DNA of 64,000 bases, taken from positions 868,001 to 932,000 of the forward strand of contig NZ_CP049838.1 of NCBI RefSeq assembly GCF_013085465.1, written 5' to 3'. Under the pieces are notes generated by a model. That model was not told the origin of the DNA, made no database searches, and saw nothing but the letters and a program-made list of their open reading frames with translations. Below, piece by piece: positions 16,771-25,628 of this stretch. The translations under genes and the position numbers were made by a program. The DNA comes from Streptomyces asoensis. GTDB lineage: Bacteria; Actinomycetota; Actinomycetes; Streptomycetales; Streptomycetaceae. Position 1 is the first letter of the stretch. The number at the start of each line of letters is the position of its first letter.

Positions 16771-18495
16771 GTGACCGATCGTTCAGTGAGCAACCATCAG
16801 CCGGGGGACCCCTCCTGGACCCGCCGTGGCTTCCTGGGCACCGCGGCCGCCGCCCTGCTCGGCGCGCCCGTCCTGGTGGCCGCCGATCCGGCCGTCGCGG
16901 CGCAGCAGCTACCGGACTTTCCCCCGGACGTGCCCCTCTCCCGCACGGCGTACCGCAACTGGGACGGCGAGATCACCGTGACCGGCCTGTGGGCCTGCGC
17001 GCCCGAGGACCCAGCCCAGGCGGTGGACGTCGTCAACTGGGCCTATCGGCACGGCTGGACGGTCCGGCCCCGGGGCGCCTCGCACGGCTGGTCGCCCCTG
17101 ACCGTCCCGGAGGGGCTGCCCGCGGACGCGCCGGTCCTGCTCGTCGACACCGCCGCGCATCTGACCGGCCTGGCCCTGGCGGCGGCCGACGAGGTGCGGG
17201 CCGGGGCGGGGGTCACGCTGGAGGTTCTGCTCACCTACCTCGAAGGGCACGGCCTCGGCGTCACCGCCGCACCGGCCCCCGGGGACCTCACGCTGGGCGG
17301 CGCCCTCGCCGTCGACGCGCACGGCACCGCCGTACCGGCACGGGGCGAGCAGCGGCTGCCCGGACAGACGTACGGCTCGCTCAGCAACCGCGTGCTCTCC
17401 CTGACGGCCGTGGTGTGGGACGCGGACAGCGGGGCCTACGCCCTGCGGACGTACCGCCGCGACGAGGCGGACTGCGCGGCGCTGCTCACGCATCTCGGGC
17501 GGTCGCTGGTCACCGAGGTGGTGCTGCGGGTGGGGGCGAACAGCAACCTGCGGTGCGTGAGCCGTACGGACATTCCGGCGAAGGAGCTGTTCGCGGCGCC
17601 CGGCACGGACGGACGGAGCCTGGCCGGCTTCCTGGAGGCCGAGGGGCGGGTCGAGGCCATCTGGTTCGCGTTCACCGAGTTCCCCTGGTTCAAGGTGTGG
17701 TCCGTCGAACCGGCCAAGCCGCTCACCTCGCGGCGCGTGACGTCGCCGTACCCCTACCCCTTCTCCGACAACGTGCCGACGCCGGTGGCGGACCTGGCCG
17801 GGCGGATGGTTTCGGACGCGGCCTGGTATCTCGCGCCGGTGCTCGGCAACGCCCAGCTCGACGTGGCCGCGCTCGGGCTCGTGGCGACCCTGTCGGCGGA
17901 CATCTGGGGGCCGTCGAAGAACACGCTGCTGTACATCAGGCCGACCACCCTGCGGGTGCACGCCAACGGGTACGCGGTCCTGACCGGCCGGGACCAGGTC
18001 CAGCGTGTCGTCTCCGAGTTCACCTCCTTCTACCGGGAGCGGCTGACCGCGTACGCCGCCCTGGGCCGCTTCCCGGTCAACGGGTCGGTGGAGATCCGGG
18101 TGACCGGTCTCGACGATCCGGCGGAGGCCGGACTCACCGGTGCCCGGGCGCCGTCGCTCTCCGCGCTGCGGCCCGACCCGGACCACCCGGAGTGGGACAC
18201 GGCCGTGTGGCTGGACGTGCTGACGCTGCCGGGGACGCCGTACGCCGACGCGTTCTACCGCGAGCTGGAGCACTTCCTGCTGTCGGCGTACGACGGCACG
18301 CACGCCCGCACCCGGGTGGAGTGGTCGAAGGGCTGGGGGTACACGGACGAGGCCGCGTGGAGCGACGGGGAGGTGCTCGGGACGGCGGTGCCGGAGTCCT
18401 TCGGCGGCGCGTGGGACGAGGCGGCGGCCGTGCTGGAACGACTGGACCCGCACCGGGTGTTCCGCGCGCCCCTGCACGGGCGGCTGTTCCCCTAG
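16771..18495 (+). CDS. Type II (covalent-FAD, VAO-fold) cholesterol oxidase, Tat-exported
   Basis: 574 residues from GTG 16771 (GTG 16786 is possible). A Tat signal is seen: WTRRGFLG then a hydrophobic run ending near AVAAQQ. The mature part closely follows the Brevibacterium type II cholesterol oxidase as I remember it. RPRGASHGW carries the His (residue 105) expected to bind FAD covalently. Other shared segments are LGGALAVDAHG, TYGSLSNRVLSLTAVVW, FTEFPWFKVWSV, and WSKGWGY near the end. It would oxidise and isomerise 3-beta-hydroxysterols outside the cell. Monocistronic and divergent from an aldo/keto reductase. Substrate could be another sterol. Confidence 0.88.
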   Translation: MTDRSVSNHQPGDPSWTRRGFLGTAAAALLGAPVLVAADPAVAAQQLPDFPPDVPLSRTAYRNWDGEITVTGLWACAPEDPAQAVDVVNWAYRHGWTVRPRGASHGWSPLTVPEGLPADAPVLLVDTAAHLTGLALAAADEVRAGAGVTLEVLLTYLEGHGLGVTAAPAPGDLTLGGALAVDAHGTAVPARGEQRLPGQTYGSLSNRVLSLTAVVWDADSGAYALRTYRRDEADCAALLTHLGRSLVTEVVLRVGANSNLRCVSRTDIPAKELFAAPGTDGRSLAGFLEAEGRVEAIWFAFTEFPWFKVWSVEPAKPLTSRRVTSPYPYPFSDNVPTPVADLAGRMVSDAAWYLAPVLGNAQLDVAALGLVATLSADIWGPSKNTLLYIRPTTLRVHANGYAVLTGRDQVQRVVSEFTSFYRERLTAYAALGRFPVNGSVEIRVTGLDDPAEAGLTGARAPSLSALRPDPDHPEWDTAVWLDVLTLPGTPYADAFYRELEHFLLSAYDGTHARTRVEWSKGWGYTDEAAWSDGEVLGTAVPESFGGAWDEAAAVLERLDPHRVFRAPLHGRLFP

Positions 18496-18521
18496 CAACG
18501 GTCGGGGACGTCCGGGGACGG

Positions 18522-19127
18522 TCAGGGACTGTCCAGGTGGGCCTGGACAGTCGGCCCGTACCGGTCGACGATCTGCTCGATCGGTGCCGCCCTGAGCTCG
18601 CTCCCGCGGGCGATGCCGAACATCACGCCCAGGCCGAGCACGGTGGCGACGGCGAGTTCGGCGCGGATCCCCGGGTCGGGGCCGATGAGGCGGGCGGCCA
18701 GACGTTCGGTGACCTGGGTGCGGAAGTTGGCGCGCAGGATGTCGCCGTGGTCGCCGTGCAGGGGCGCGAACGCGATGCGCAGCACGGGGTCGGCGCCGCG
18801 CTCGCGCTGGCTCGCCACCACGTGCCGGACCATGTGCGAACCCAACTCGGCCAGCGGGGCGTCGAGCAGGGCGTCGGCGTCCTCCTCGAAGGACATCACC
18901 CGGGCGAACAGCGCGTCCTTGTTGCCGAAGTACTTCAGGACCAGCGGCGCGCTCACCCCGGCGCGCTCCGCGACGGCCTTGAGGGTGATGTCGGCGTGTG
19001 CCTGGCGGGCGAGGAAGTACCGGGCGGCGCGCAGGATCGCCGCCTTGGTCGCCTCGGCGTCGCGCCGGGCGGGGGCCGGCGGGTCGGTCGCGGCCGAGGC
19101 GTCGGATGGAGTGCTCACGGCACTCAT
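18522..19127 (-). CDS. TetR-family repressor
   Basis: 201 residues. The N-terminal TetR HTH reads TKAAILRAARYFLARQAHAD, then ITLKAVAERAGVSAPLVLKYFGNKDALF. The variable C-terminal ligand domain follows (TetR_C_17-like in feel). The ATG start overlaps the MFS gene stop by 4 bases, so regulator and transporter are co-translated. A pair of 16-bp palindromes upstream of the MFS gene (20644-20682) is the natural operator, implying autorepression relieved by a transported compound (inference). Confidence 0.92.
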   Translation of the reverse strand: MSAVSTPSDASAATDPPAPARRDAEATKAAILRAARYFLARQAHADITLKAVAERAGVSAPLVLKYFGNKDALFARVMSFEEDADALLDAPLAELGSHMVRHVVASQRERGADPVLRIAFAPLHGDHGDILRANFRTQVTERLAARLIGPDPGIRAELAVATVLGLGVMFGIARGSELRAAPIEQIVDRYGPTVQAHLDSP

Positions 19128-20608
19128 GCTCCCTCCAACGCCCCGTCGCTGACGGGGCGGGTACGGCCGCGGACACGCCGTGTGTCGTCCGGTCCGGCGT
19201 CGCCGGGGATGGTGAGCGCCACCGCGCCCGCGGCCAGGGCCACCGCGCCCGCGACGCCGAACGCCAGCAGATAGCCGTGCAGGGTCGGCACCGGTACTCC
19301 GCCGACGAGGCCGGTGTGGTGCACGAGGACGGCGGCGACGGCGGCGCTCGAGGTGGCCTGGCCGATCGTCCGCATCAGCACGTTGAAGCCGTTCGCCGAG
19401 GCGGTCTGTCCGGGCGGGACGGCGCGCAGGATCAGCGAGGGCAGCGCCGAATAGGCGAGGGTGGTGCCGGTCGCCACGACCGTCGCCCCCACCATGATCA
19501 TCCACAGGTCACGGCTGTCGACGATGCGCAGGGCGTACCCGGAGGCGATGACGGCGGCGCCGAGGGCGAGGGTGATCCGCGGCCCGCGTGTCTCGGAGAT
19601 GCGGGCGGAGAGCGGCGAGAACAGCAGCATGGTGATGCCGCCGGGCAGCAGGCACAGGCCCGTCTGGACGATGGACAGCCCGAGTCCGTACCCGCTCGCC
19701 TCGGGCGCCTGCACCAACTGGGCGGTCACCAGGGAGTTCGCGTAGAAGGCGAAGCCGGTCAGGAGCGCCGCCACATGGGACAGGCCCACCCTCGGCCGGG
19801 ACACCAACCGCAGGTCCACCAAGGGCTGTTCGGCGCGCAGCTGGTGCCACCACCACAGGCCGAGGACGATCACGGCGAAGAGGAACAGACCCACGATCCG
19901 GGCGCTCCCCCAGCCCCACTGGCCGCCCTGGGACACGGCGAGGAGCAGGCTGATCAGCCCGGCGGCCAGCCCGAGCGCCCCCGTCACGTCGAACCGGCCG
20001 GGCTCGCGCACGGGCGACTCCGGCACCGCCCACCGGATCAGCGCGACACCGGTGGCGCCCAGCGCGGCGGTCACCCAGAACATCACGTGCCAGTTGGCGT
20101 ACTGCACGACGACGGCCGCCGCCGGCAGCCCGAGCGCGGCGCCGATCCCCACGGTGGAGCTCATCAGCGCCACGGCGGATCCCCGGCGTTCCGGCGGCAG
20201 TTCGTCGCGCAGGATGCTGATGGACAGCGGGACGACGGAGGACGCGGCGCCCTGGAGCGTCCGGGCCGCGATGAGCACGCCGATGTCGGAGGTCAGGGCG
20301 CAGATCACCGAGCCGGCGGCCATCAGGCCGAACGAGGCGACCAGCACCCGCCGCTTGCCGTACATGTCCCCGGCGCGGCCGAGGACGGGGGTGAGGACCG
20401 CGCCGGACAGCAGCGAGGCGGTCACCATCCAGGAGACCGCGCCCGCCGAGGCGCCGGTCAGCCGGGGCAGGTCGGGCAGCAGCGGGACGACGACGGTCTG
20501 CATGACCGCCATGAGGATGCCGCAGTACGCCAGGACCGGGATGGTGAGCCGGGTCCGCAGGCCGGCGGCTCCCCCGGCCGGGGCGGGTATCGGAGCGGGC
20601 GACGCCAT
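19124..20608 (-). CDS. MFS drug efflux transporter (14-TM, DHA2-like)
   Basis: 494 residues with many hydrophobic segments, consistent with 14 helices. MFS signatures include GRAGDMYGKRRVLVASF (motif A), RTLQGAASSVVPLSISI (motif C-like) and PGRFDVTGALGLAAG before the extra central pair. It should export a drug or metabolite in exchange for protons. It is the first gene of an operon with the TetR repressor. ATG 20608 is chosen; a GTG two codons upstream is an alternative. The 110-base upstream gap holds the paired operator. Confidence 0.92.
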   Translation of the reverse strand: MASPAPIPAPAGGAAGLRTRLTIPVLAYCGILMAVMQTVVVPLLPDLPRLTGASAGAVSWMVTASLLSGAVLTPVLGRAGDMYGKRRVLVASFGLMAAGSVICALTSDIGVLIAARTLQGAASSVVPLSISILRDELPPERRGSAVALMSSTVGIGAALGLPAAAVVVQYANWHVMFWVTAALGATGVALIRWAVPESPVREPGRFDVTGALGLAAGLISLLLAVSQGGQWGWGSARIVGLFLFAVIVLGLWWWHQLRAEQPLVDLRLVSRPRVGLSHVAALLTGFAFYANSLVTAQLVQAPEASGYGLGLSIVQTGLCLLPGGITMLLFSPLSARISETRGPRITLALGAAVIASGYALRIVDSRDLWMIMVGATVVATGTTLAYSALPSLILRAVPPGQTASANGFNVLMRTIGQATSSAAVAAVLVHHTGLVGGVPVPTLHGYLLAFGVAGAVALAAGAVALTIPGDAGPDDTRRVRGRTRPVSDGALEGA

Positions 20609-20643
20609 GGACACTCCAGCGGCCTGAAGGAAATGAAAAAAGG

Positions 20644-20682
20644 GTGAATGGCAATTCACCCTAGCAGTGAATTGCCATTCAC
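20644..20682 (-). promoter_or_regulatory. Double palindromic operator for the MFS-TetR operon
   Basis: Two 16-bp palindromes GTGAAT-n4-ATTCAC lie at 20644-20659 and 20667-20682, centres 23 bp apart. The second copy is the exact reverse complement of the first, so the whole forms an inverted repeat. They sit 36-74 bases upstream of the MFS start and downstream of the convergently placed stop of the FAD monooxygenase. TetR proteins typically bind such sites as paired dimers. Binding is inferred from position and symmetry. Confidence 0.8.
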
Positions 20683-20718
20683 CCCATGCGCGCCTGTGCA
20701 GCCGAGACCGCCTCCCGG

Positions 20719-21930
20719 CTACTTTCGCGAGGTCAGCGCCCTGGCGTGGGCGCCGCGCGCCAGCTTCGGCCCCAGCCAGCGCTTCAACCGGCGCAGGGCC
20801 CCCAGCTGCCCGGCGGCCCTGTCGAGCCGGTAGTACAGCTGGGGCGGGACGTAGGGCAGCAGTGGTGAGTGACGCTGGCCGAGCAGGGCGAACATCTGCT
20901 CCGGGGGGAGGTGGATGTAGCGGGTGAGGTTCTCGTACCACTGGGCGCTGTAGCGGGCGGCGCTCTGTAGCGACAGCAGGGCGGACTTGCGTTCCTGTTC
21001 GTAGCGGGCGAGGGCCCCCGGCAGGTCGGCGCTCTCGCGCAGGGCGTCGGCGAGGGCGATGGCGTCCTCCAGGGCGAGGGTGGTGCCGGCGCCGATCGAG
21101 TAGTGGGTGGTGTGGGCGGCGTCGCCGAGGAGGACGAGGTTGCCGCGGTACCAGCTGCGGTTGGTGAGGGTGCGGAAGGTCAGCCACTGGGTGCTGCCGT
21201 CGGCGGCGGCGCGGCCGATCAGGGGCCGGCCGTCGAGGATGTGCGCGAAGAGCTTCTCGAGCCGGGCCAGTCCGTCGCCCTCGCTCGCCCGGTCGAGGCC
21301 GAGGCCGGCCAGGGTCTCGGGGGCGCACTCGATGACGCAGGTGCTCTGCTCGGAGCTGAAGGGGTAGCCGTAGCACCAGATCCAGCCGTGCTCGGTCTCC
21401 ACGAACGCGAAGGTGAAGGAGTCGAACACCTTGGTGGTGCCGAGCCAGATGTAGGAGTTGCGCCCCGGGGTGAGCTCGGCGCCGAAGTCGTCGGCGTGGT
21501 GCGTGCGCAGGGCACTGTGGACACCGTCGCCGGCCACGACGAGATCGGCGTCCGGCAGGTTCTCGCCGGTGATCCCGCTCTCGTACTCCAGCCGCACGCC
21601 GAGTGCGCGGGCCCGGGCGGCGAGGATCTCCAGCAGCTTGTGCCGGCCGATGCCGTGCCCCTCGTCGCCCGGCTGACGGGTCGCCAGGTCCCGTACGTGG
21701 GCGACGCCCTCGTTCCAGCGGACGGACTCCGCCTCGATCGCGCGCGCCGACTCGGGGTCGCAGACGCGGAGTCGGTCGAGGAGTCCCTGCCAGTACGTGA
21801 CACCCCAGCCGTAGGTGGAGCCCTCCGGGTTGCGCTCGTGGACGGTGACGTCGTGGGACGGATCCTGTCGCTTGAGCAGGATCGAGAGATACAGGCCGGC
21901 GGGCCCGCCGCCGACACAGGCGACCTTCAC
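20719..21930 (-). CDS. FAD-dependent monooxygenase (salicylyl-CoA 5-hydroxylase-like)
   Basis: 403 residues from GTG 21930, which has GGAG five bases upstream; GTG 21936 would overlap that site. The FAD-binding GGGPAGLYLSILLK begins at residue ~7; RNPEGSTYGWGVTYW and the GDAAHTTHYSIGAGTTLALEDA motif identify the group A flavin monooxygenase fold. The N-terminal pattern is like the salicylyl-CoA/anthraniloyl-CoA hydroxylase branch. It would hydroxylate an aromatic or CoA-linked substrate with NAD(P)H and O2. It is divergent from melC1. The MFS-TetR operon follows on the same strand but has its own operator, so it is likely separate. Confidence 0.86.
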   Translation of the reverse strand: MKVACVGGGPAGLYLSILLKRQDPSHDVTVHERNPEGSTYGWGVTYWQGLLDRLRVCDPESARAIEAESVRWNEGVAHVRDLATRQPGDEGHGIGRHKLLEILAARARALGVRLEYESGITGENLPDADLVVAGDGVHSALRTHHADDFGAELTPGRNSYIWLGTTKVFDSFTFAFVETEHGWIWCYGYPFSSEQSTCVIECAPETLAGLGLDRASEGDGLARLEKLFAHILDGRPLIGRAAADGSTQWLTFRTLTNRSWYRGNLVLLGDAAHTTHYSIGAGTTLALEDAIALADALRESADLPGALARYEQERKSALLSLQSAARYSAQWYENLTRYIHLPPEQMFALLGQRHSPLLPYVPPQLYYRLDRAAGQLGALRRLKRWLGPKLARGAHARALTSRK

Positions 21931-22286
21931 GCACACTCCCAGGAGTTACCAGACGTGGTCGATTGACGACGCAGGGTAGCAGGACGCGGCACCCGCCCAC
22001 GGACGCCCCACCTGCCCGATCACGCCACTTTCCCCACGTGGGCCACACCACTGCGGACAGGCCGGCAGGCGAAAGATCACCGGAAGCGGTGCGTTCACGG
22101 AAAGGAATTGCCCCTTCCGCCCGGCCTGACCCCCCGCTCGCAACAAGATCATCTTCGTTAAAGATTGCACGACATGTAATTGATTGTCCGGATCGCAGCC
22201 AACCCCTCTCGGGTGATTTCTCCCTTTCTCCCCCAGGTCGATAGGCATACGGGGTCGTCAACCGAACGCACCCCAGGAGGTCCCGC
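21931..22286. other. Divergent promoter region between FAD monooxygenase and melC1
   Basis: 356 bases with no gene. Bases ~22141-22195 are notably AT-rich for this genome and contain a perfect AAGAT-c-ATCTT palindrome (22145-22155) followed by a further AAGATT at 22161-22166; this looks like a regulator site for the tyrosinase operon. A strong AGGAGGT ribosome-binding site precedes melC1. Exact -35/-10 elements are not certain. Confidence 0.55.
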
Positions 22287-22655
22287 ATGCCGGAACTCAG
22301 CCGTCGTCGCGCACTCACCGCGGCGGCCGCCGTCACCGGTGCCGCGCTGGTCGCCGTCCCCGCCGCCCGGGCGGACGACCATCACCACGACTCACACGGC
22401 TCCCCCGAGTCATTCGACGAGGTCTACAAGGGCCGCCGAATACAGGGCCGGCCCACCGGCGGCGGCGGCCATCACCACGGCGGCGGCTACGGCGTGTACG
22501 TCGACGGGGCCGAGCTGCACGTGATGCGCAACGCCGACGGGACCTGGATCAGCGTGGTCAGCCACTACGACCCGGTGCCCACCCCGCGGGCCGCCGCCCG
22601 TGCCGCGGTCGACGAGCTCCAGGGCGCGCGACTCGTACCGTTCCCCGCCGGCTGA
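22287..22655 (+). CDS. melC1: Tyrosinase cofactor / copper chaperone MelC1
   Basis: 122 residues. A Tat-type signal ([18 protein letters not shown]) ends near PAARA. The mature part is His-rich ([15 protein letters not shown]) and ends in a conserved domain [20 protein letters not shown]. In Streptomyces, MelC1 delivers copper to apotyrosinase MelC2 and carries it through the Tat pathway. It is immediately upstream of melC2, with 43 bases between. The ribosome-binding site AGGAGG is strong. Confidence 0.95.
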   Translation: MPELSRRRALTAAAAVTGAALVAVPAARADDHHHDSHGSPESFDEVYKGRRIQGRPTGGGGHHHGGGYGVYVDGAELHVMRNADGTWISVVSHYDPVPTPRAAARAAVDELQGARLVPFPAG

Positions 22656-22698
22656 CCGGCCGACCGCCCCACTTCCGCGCACACTTGGAGCACCGCAC

Positions 22699-23523
22699 AT
22701 GACCGTCCGCAAGAACCAGGCGTCCCTGTCCTCCGACGAGAAGCGGCGGTTCGTCGCCGCCGTCCTCGAACTCAAGCGCAGCGGCCGCTACGACGCCTTC
22801 GTCACCACGCACAACGGGTTCATCCTGGGTGACACCGACAACGGCGAGCGCACCGGCCACCGTTCGCCCTCCTTCCTGCCGTGGCACCGCAGATTCCTGC
22901 TGGAGTTCGAGCGGGCGCTCCAGTCGGTGGACGCCTCGGTGGCGCTGCCGTACTGGGACTGGTCCACCGACCGTTCACCGCGTTCCTCGCTGTGGGCGCC
23001 GGACTTCCTCGGCGGCAGCGGGCGCAGCCGGGACGGCCAGGTGATGGACGGGCCGTTCGCCGCCTCGGCGGGCAACTGGGCCGTCAACGTCCGTGTGGAC
23101 GGCCGCACCTACCTCCGGCGCGCGTTGGGCACGGGCGTCCGTGAGCTGCCGACCCGGGCCGAGGTCGAGTCGGTGCTGTCGATGGCGACGTACGACATGG
23201 CCCCCTGGAACAGCGGCTCCGAAGGCTTTCGCAATCATCTGGAGGGCTGGCGCGGGGTCAATCTGCACAACCGGGTCCATGTGTGGGTCGGCGGGCAGAT
23301 GGCGACCGGGGTCTCCCCCAACGACCCGGTGTTCTGGCTGCACCACGCCTACATCGACAAGCTGTGGGCCCAGTGGCAGCGCCGGCATCCCGGGTCCGCG
23401 TACCTCCCGGGCGGCGGGACGCCGGACGTCGTCGACCTCCACGAGACGATGAAGCCCTGGAACGACACCACCCCGGCGGACCTTCTCGATCACACCGCCC
23501 ACTACACCTTCGACACCGACTGA
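22699..23523 (+). CDS. melC2: Tyrosinase MelC2
   Basis: 274 residues, the standard Streptomyces tyrosinase length. Type 3 copper ligands are visible: the CuA region GHRSPSFLPWHRRFLLEFE with an upstream His in TTHNGF, and the CuB region NLHNRVHVWVGG and VFWLHHAYIDKLWAQWQ. It oxidises tyrosine and other phenols to quinones, giving melanin. It has no signal of its own and is exported with MelC1 (known for the family). Operon with melC1. No fault seen in any motif. Confidence 0.96.
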   Translation: MTVRKNQASLSSDEKRRFVAAVLELKRSGRYDAFVTTHNGFILGDTDNGERTGHRSPSFLPWHRRFLLEFERALQSVDASVALPYWDWSTDRSPRSSLWAPDFLGGSGRSRDGQVMDGPFAASAGNWAVNVRVDGRTYLRRALGTGVRELPTRAEVESVLSMATYDMAPWNSGSEGFRNHLEGWRGVNLHNRVHVWVGGQMATGVSPNDPVFWLHHAYIDKLWAQWQRRHPGSAYLPGGGTPDVVDLHETMKPWNDTTPADLLDHTAHYTFDTD

Positions 23524-23536
23524 TCGTCGCCCACCG

Positions 23537-23560
23537 GTTTGCCCCGCGGGCCACGGGTAC
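23537..23560 (+). promoter_or_regulatory. SigB-type promoter upstream of the SRPBCC gene
   Basis: GTTT at 23537-23540 and GGGTAC at 23555-23560 are separated by exactly 14 bases. This fits the GNNT-N14-16-GGGTAC/T consensus of the Streptomyces SigB (stress) sigma group. The -10 element is 55 bases from the GTG start of the next gene. A SigB-like sigma gene lies at 34191 in this window. Confidence 0.65.
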
Positions 23561-23615
23561 CCGCGTCGGACACTCAGCGACGAGACGAACCACCAGGACG
23601 AAGGAGGAGACGATC

Positions 23616-24068
23616 GTGTCGCAGGTCGAGGAATCCATCGAGGTCGGCGTGCCCGTGCACACGGCCTACGACCAGTGGACGCAGTTCGAGACGTTCCCCG
23701 CGTTCATGAGCGGGGTGGACCGCATCGAGCAGCGAACGGACACGCTCACGCACTGGGTGACCAGTGTGAACGGCGTGCGCCGGGAGTTCGACGCGGAGAT
23801 CACCGAGCAGATCCCGGACGAACGGGTCGCCTGGACCACGGTCTCCGGCGAGGCCCGGCAGGCCGGCGTGGTGACCTTCCACCGGCTCGACGACAGCCAC
23901 ACCAAGGTGATGCTCCAGATGGAGTTCCAGCCGGAGGGCGTCACCGAGACCGTCGGCGACAAGCTGGGCTTCGTGAAGCGGCAGACCAAGGGTGACCTGG
24001 AGCGCTTCAAGGAGTTCATCGAGGAGCGCGGCGTGGAGACCGGAGGCTGGCGCGGCGTGGTGCTGTGA
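23616..24068 (+). CDS. SRPBCC (polyketide cyclase/dehydrase-like) family protein
   Basis: 150 residues from GTG 23616, preceded by AAGGAGGA. The helix-grip (START/Bet v1-like) pattern is clear: VEESIEVGVPVHTAYDQWTQ at the start, central beta strands, and a C-terminal helix GDLERFKEFIEERG. Members of this particular branch in Streptomyces are small stress-associated proteins of unknown ligand. The perfect SigB-type promoter upstream supports stress induction here (inference). Confidence 0.88.
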   Translation: MSQVEESIEVGVPVHTAYDQWTQFETFPAFMSGVDRIEQRTDTLTHWVTSVNGVRREFDAEITEQIPDERVAWTTVSGEARQAGVVTFHRLDDSHTKVMLQMEFQPEGVTETVGDKLGFVKRQTKGDLERFKEFIEERGVETGGWRGVVL

Positions 24069-24080
24069 GCCACGCGCCGC

Positions 24081-24785
24081 TCAGCCCGCGTCGGCGTCCG
24101 CCGTACGGCACTCCGGGTGCCCCCAGCCCTGCGCGTTCTTGGCGATCTGCTCGCCGGCCGCGTACGGGCGGCCGCACACACAGCGGCCGGGGAACTTGGC
24201 CTTGAGCGTGCGGGACGCCGAACCACCGCCCCGCCGGGGGGACTTGCCCCCGGCGGGGCGGCCGCTTTTCGCGGACTTCGCCTTCGGGGTGTCCGGGGAG
24301 GCCGGCGGCTCCGGGGAGCCCTGCTCGCTGCCGGCCGGCTGCTGGACGATGGCCGCCTGGCTGGCGGCGCGGTCGGCGAAGTCGTTGAGCGGGTCGCCGT
24401 CGACCTGGTGGGCGGGTACATAGCGGAAGTCGACCGAGCGGCCGTCGAGCAGTTCGTCGATACGGACGACCAGCTCCTGGTTGGCCACCGGCTTCCCCGC
24501 GGACGTCTTCCAGCCGTTGCGCTTCCAGCCCGGCAGCCAGGTGGTGACGGCCTTCATGGCGTACTGCGAGTCCATCCGGACCTCGAGCGGCACCGCCGGG
24601 TCGGTCGAGGCCAACAGGCGTTCCAGCGCGGTGAGTTCGGCGATGTTGTTGGTCGCCTTGCCGAGCGGTCCCGCCTCCCAGCGGGCCGGTGTCTCCGTGT
24701 CGTCCGCGACCACCCATGCCCAGCCGGCCGGTCCCGGATTTCCCTTCGAAGCCCCGTCGCACGCGGCCACCACTCGTTCACGCAT
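24081..24785 (-). CDS. rnhA: Ribonuclease H with C-terminal Cys-containing extension
   Basis: 234 residues from ATG 24785 (ATG 24797 also possible). The RNase HI core fills residues ~1-145 with all catalytic acids: ACDGASKGNPG, NNIAELTAL, RMDSQYAMK and HQVDGDPLNDFADRAA. It cleaves RNA in RNA:DNA hybrids. A Lys/Pro/Ser-rich linker leads to a C-terminal module with CVCGRPYAAGEQI and GHPEC, which looks like a small zinc-ribbon or nucleic-acid-binding tail. This extension is not part of a minimal RNase HI. Convergent with the SRPBCC gene, 12 bases apart. Confidence 0.9.
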   Translation of the reverse strand: MRERVVAACDGASKGNPGPAGWAWVVADDTETPARWEAGPLGKATNNIAELTALERLLASTDPAVPLEVRMDSQYAMKAVTTWLPGWKRNGWKTSAGKPVANQELVVRIDELLDGRSVDFRYVPAHQVDGDPLNDFADRAASQAAIVQQPAGSEQGSPEPPASPDTPKAKSAKSGRPAGGKSPRRGGGSASRTLKAKFPGRCVCGRPYAAGEQIAKNAQGWGHPECRTADADAG

Positions 24786-24827
24786 GCGCCCGATCATGCC
24801 ACGGCCGCGCCGGCGCTCCGCCGGTGG

Positions 24828-25628
24828 CTAGGACACGTCCGTGGTCTGCGGCATGTCGCCCGCGGTGGTGGTGACGTCGATCACGGAGAAACTCGCGCCC
24901 TGCGGGTCGCTGATCGCCGCGAACCGTCCGAACGGGGTGTCCATCGGGCCGAATCGCAGAACGCCGCCGAGCTTGGTGGCCCTGGCCACGGCGTCGTCGC
25001 AGTTGTCGACCGTGAAGTACACGTTGACGTACGACGGCATCTCGGGCGGGAACTCCTCCGTCATCTTCATACGGCCGAGGACCATGTCGCCGTCGATCTC
25101 GAACAGCCGGAAGTCGACCGCGTCGTCCTGGAGCTGCTTCGCCGTGTACGGGAACACGGCCGGGAGGAACGCGTCCGTCTTCTCCGGTTCGCGGGTGAAG
25201 AATTCGGCCCAGCAGTACGCGCCGGGCTGCTCGGGCGGCGCCTCGAAGCCCTCGTGGACGCCCGCCTGCCAGACGCCGAACACGGCGCCGCCGGGCTCGC
25301 GGCCCAGGCACATCGTGCCGAAGTCACCGACCCGCATCGGCTCCATCAGCACCTCACCGCCGTTCTCACGGATCTTGCCGGCGGTCACCGCGGCGTCCGG
25401 GGAAGCGAAGTACAGGCACCACTGCGACTGGCCTTCCTGGCCGGGCATCGGCGGGACGACGGCGGCGACCGCCTTGCCGTTCGCGTAGGCCTGTGTGTAG
25501 TTGCCGTACTCCGACGACGCGTCGCCGAAGGTCCAGCCGAGGACCTCGCCGTAGAAGGTCTTGGCGCCCTCCACGTCGCTGAACATCGCGTCGGCCCAAC
25601 AAGGGGTTCCCTCAGGTCGTACGACCAT
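24828..25628 (-). CDS. Two-domain VOC (glyoxalase-fold) protein
   Basis: 266 residues holding two glyoxalase/VOC modules. The first covers ~1-120 (CWADAMFSDVEGAKTFYGEVLGW...), the second ~125-255 (CWAEFFTREPEKTDAFLPAVF ... FSVIDVTT). Such tandem VOC proteins occur throughout Streptomyces and were first named hydroxylase-like; the metal ligands are not fully conserved by eye. Substrate unknown. It is transcribed toward the RNase H gene, 42 bases away. Confidence 0.88.
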   Translation of the reverse strand: MVVRPEGTPCWADAMFSDVEGAKTFYGEVLGWTFGDASSEYGNYTQAYANGKAVAAVVPPMPGQEGQSQWCLYFASPDAAVTAGKIRENGGEVLMEPMRVGDFGTMCLGREPGGAVFGVWQAGVHEGFEAPPEQPGAYCWAEFFTREPEKTDAFLPAVFPYTAKQLQDDAVDFRLFEIDGDMVLGRMKMTEEFPPEMPSYVNVYFTVDNCDDAVARATKLGGVLRFGPMDTPFGRFAAISDPQGASFSVIDVTTTAGDMPQTTDVS

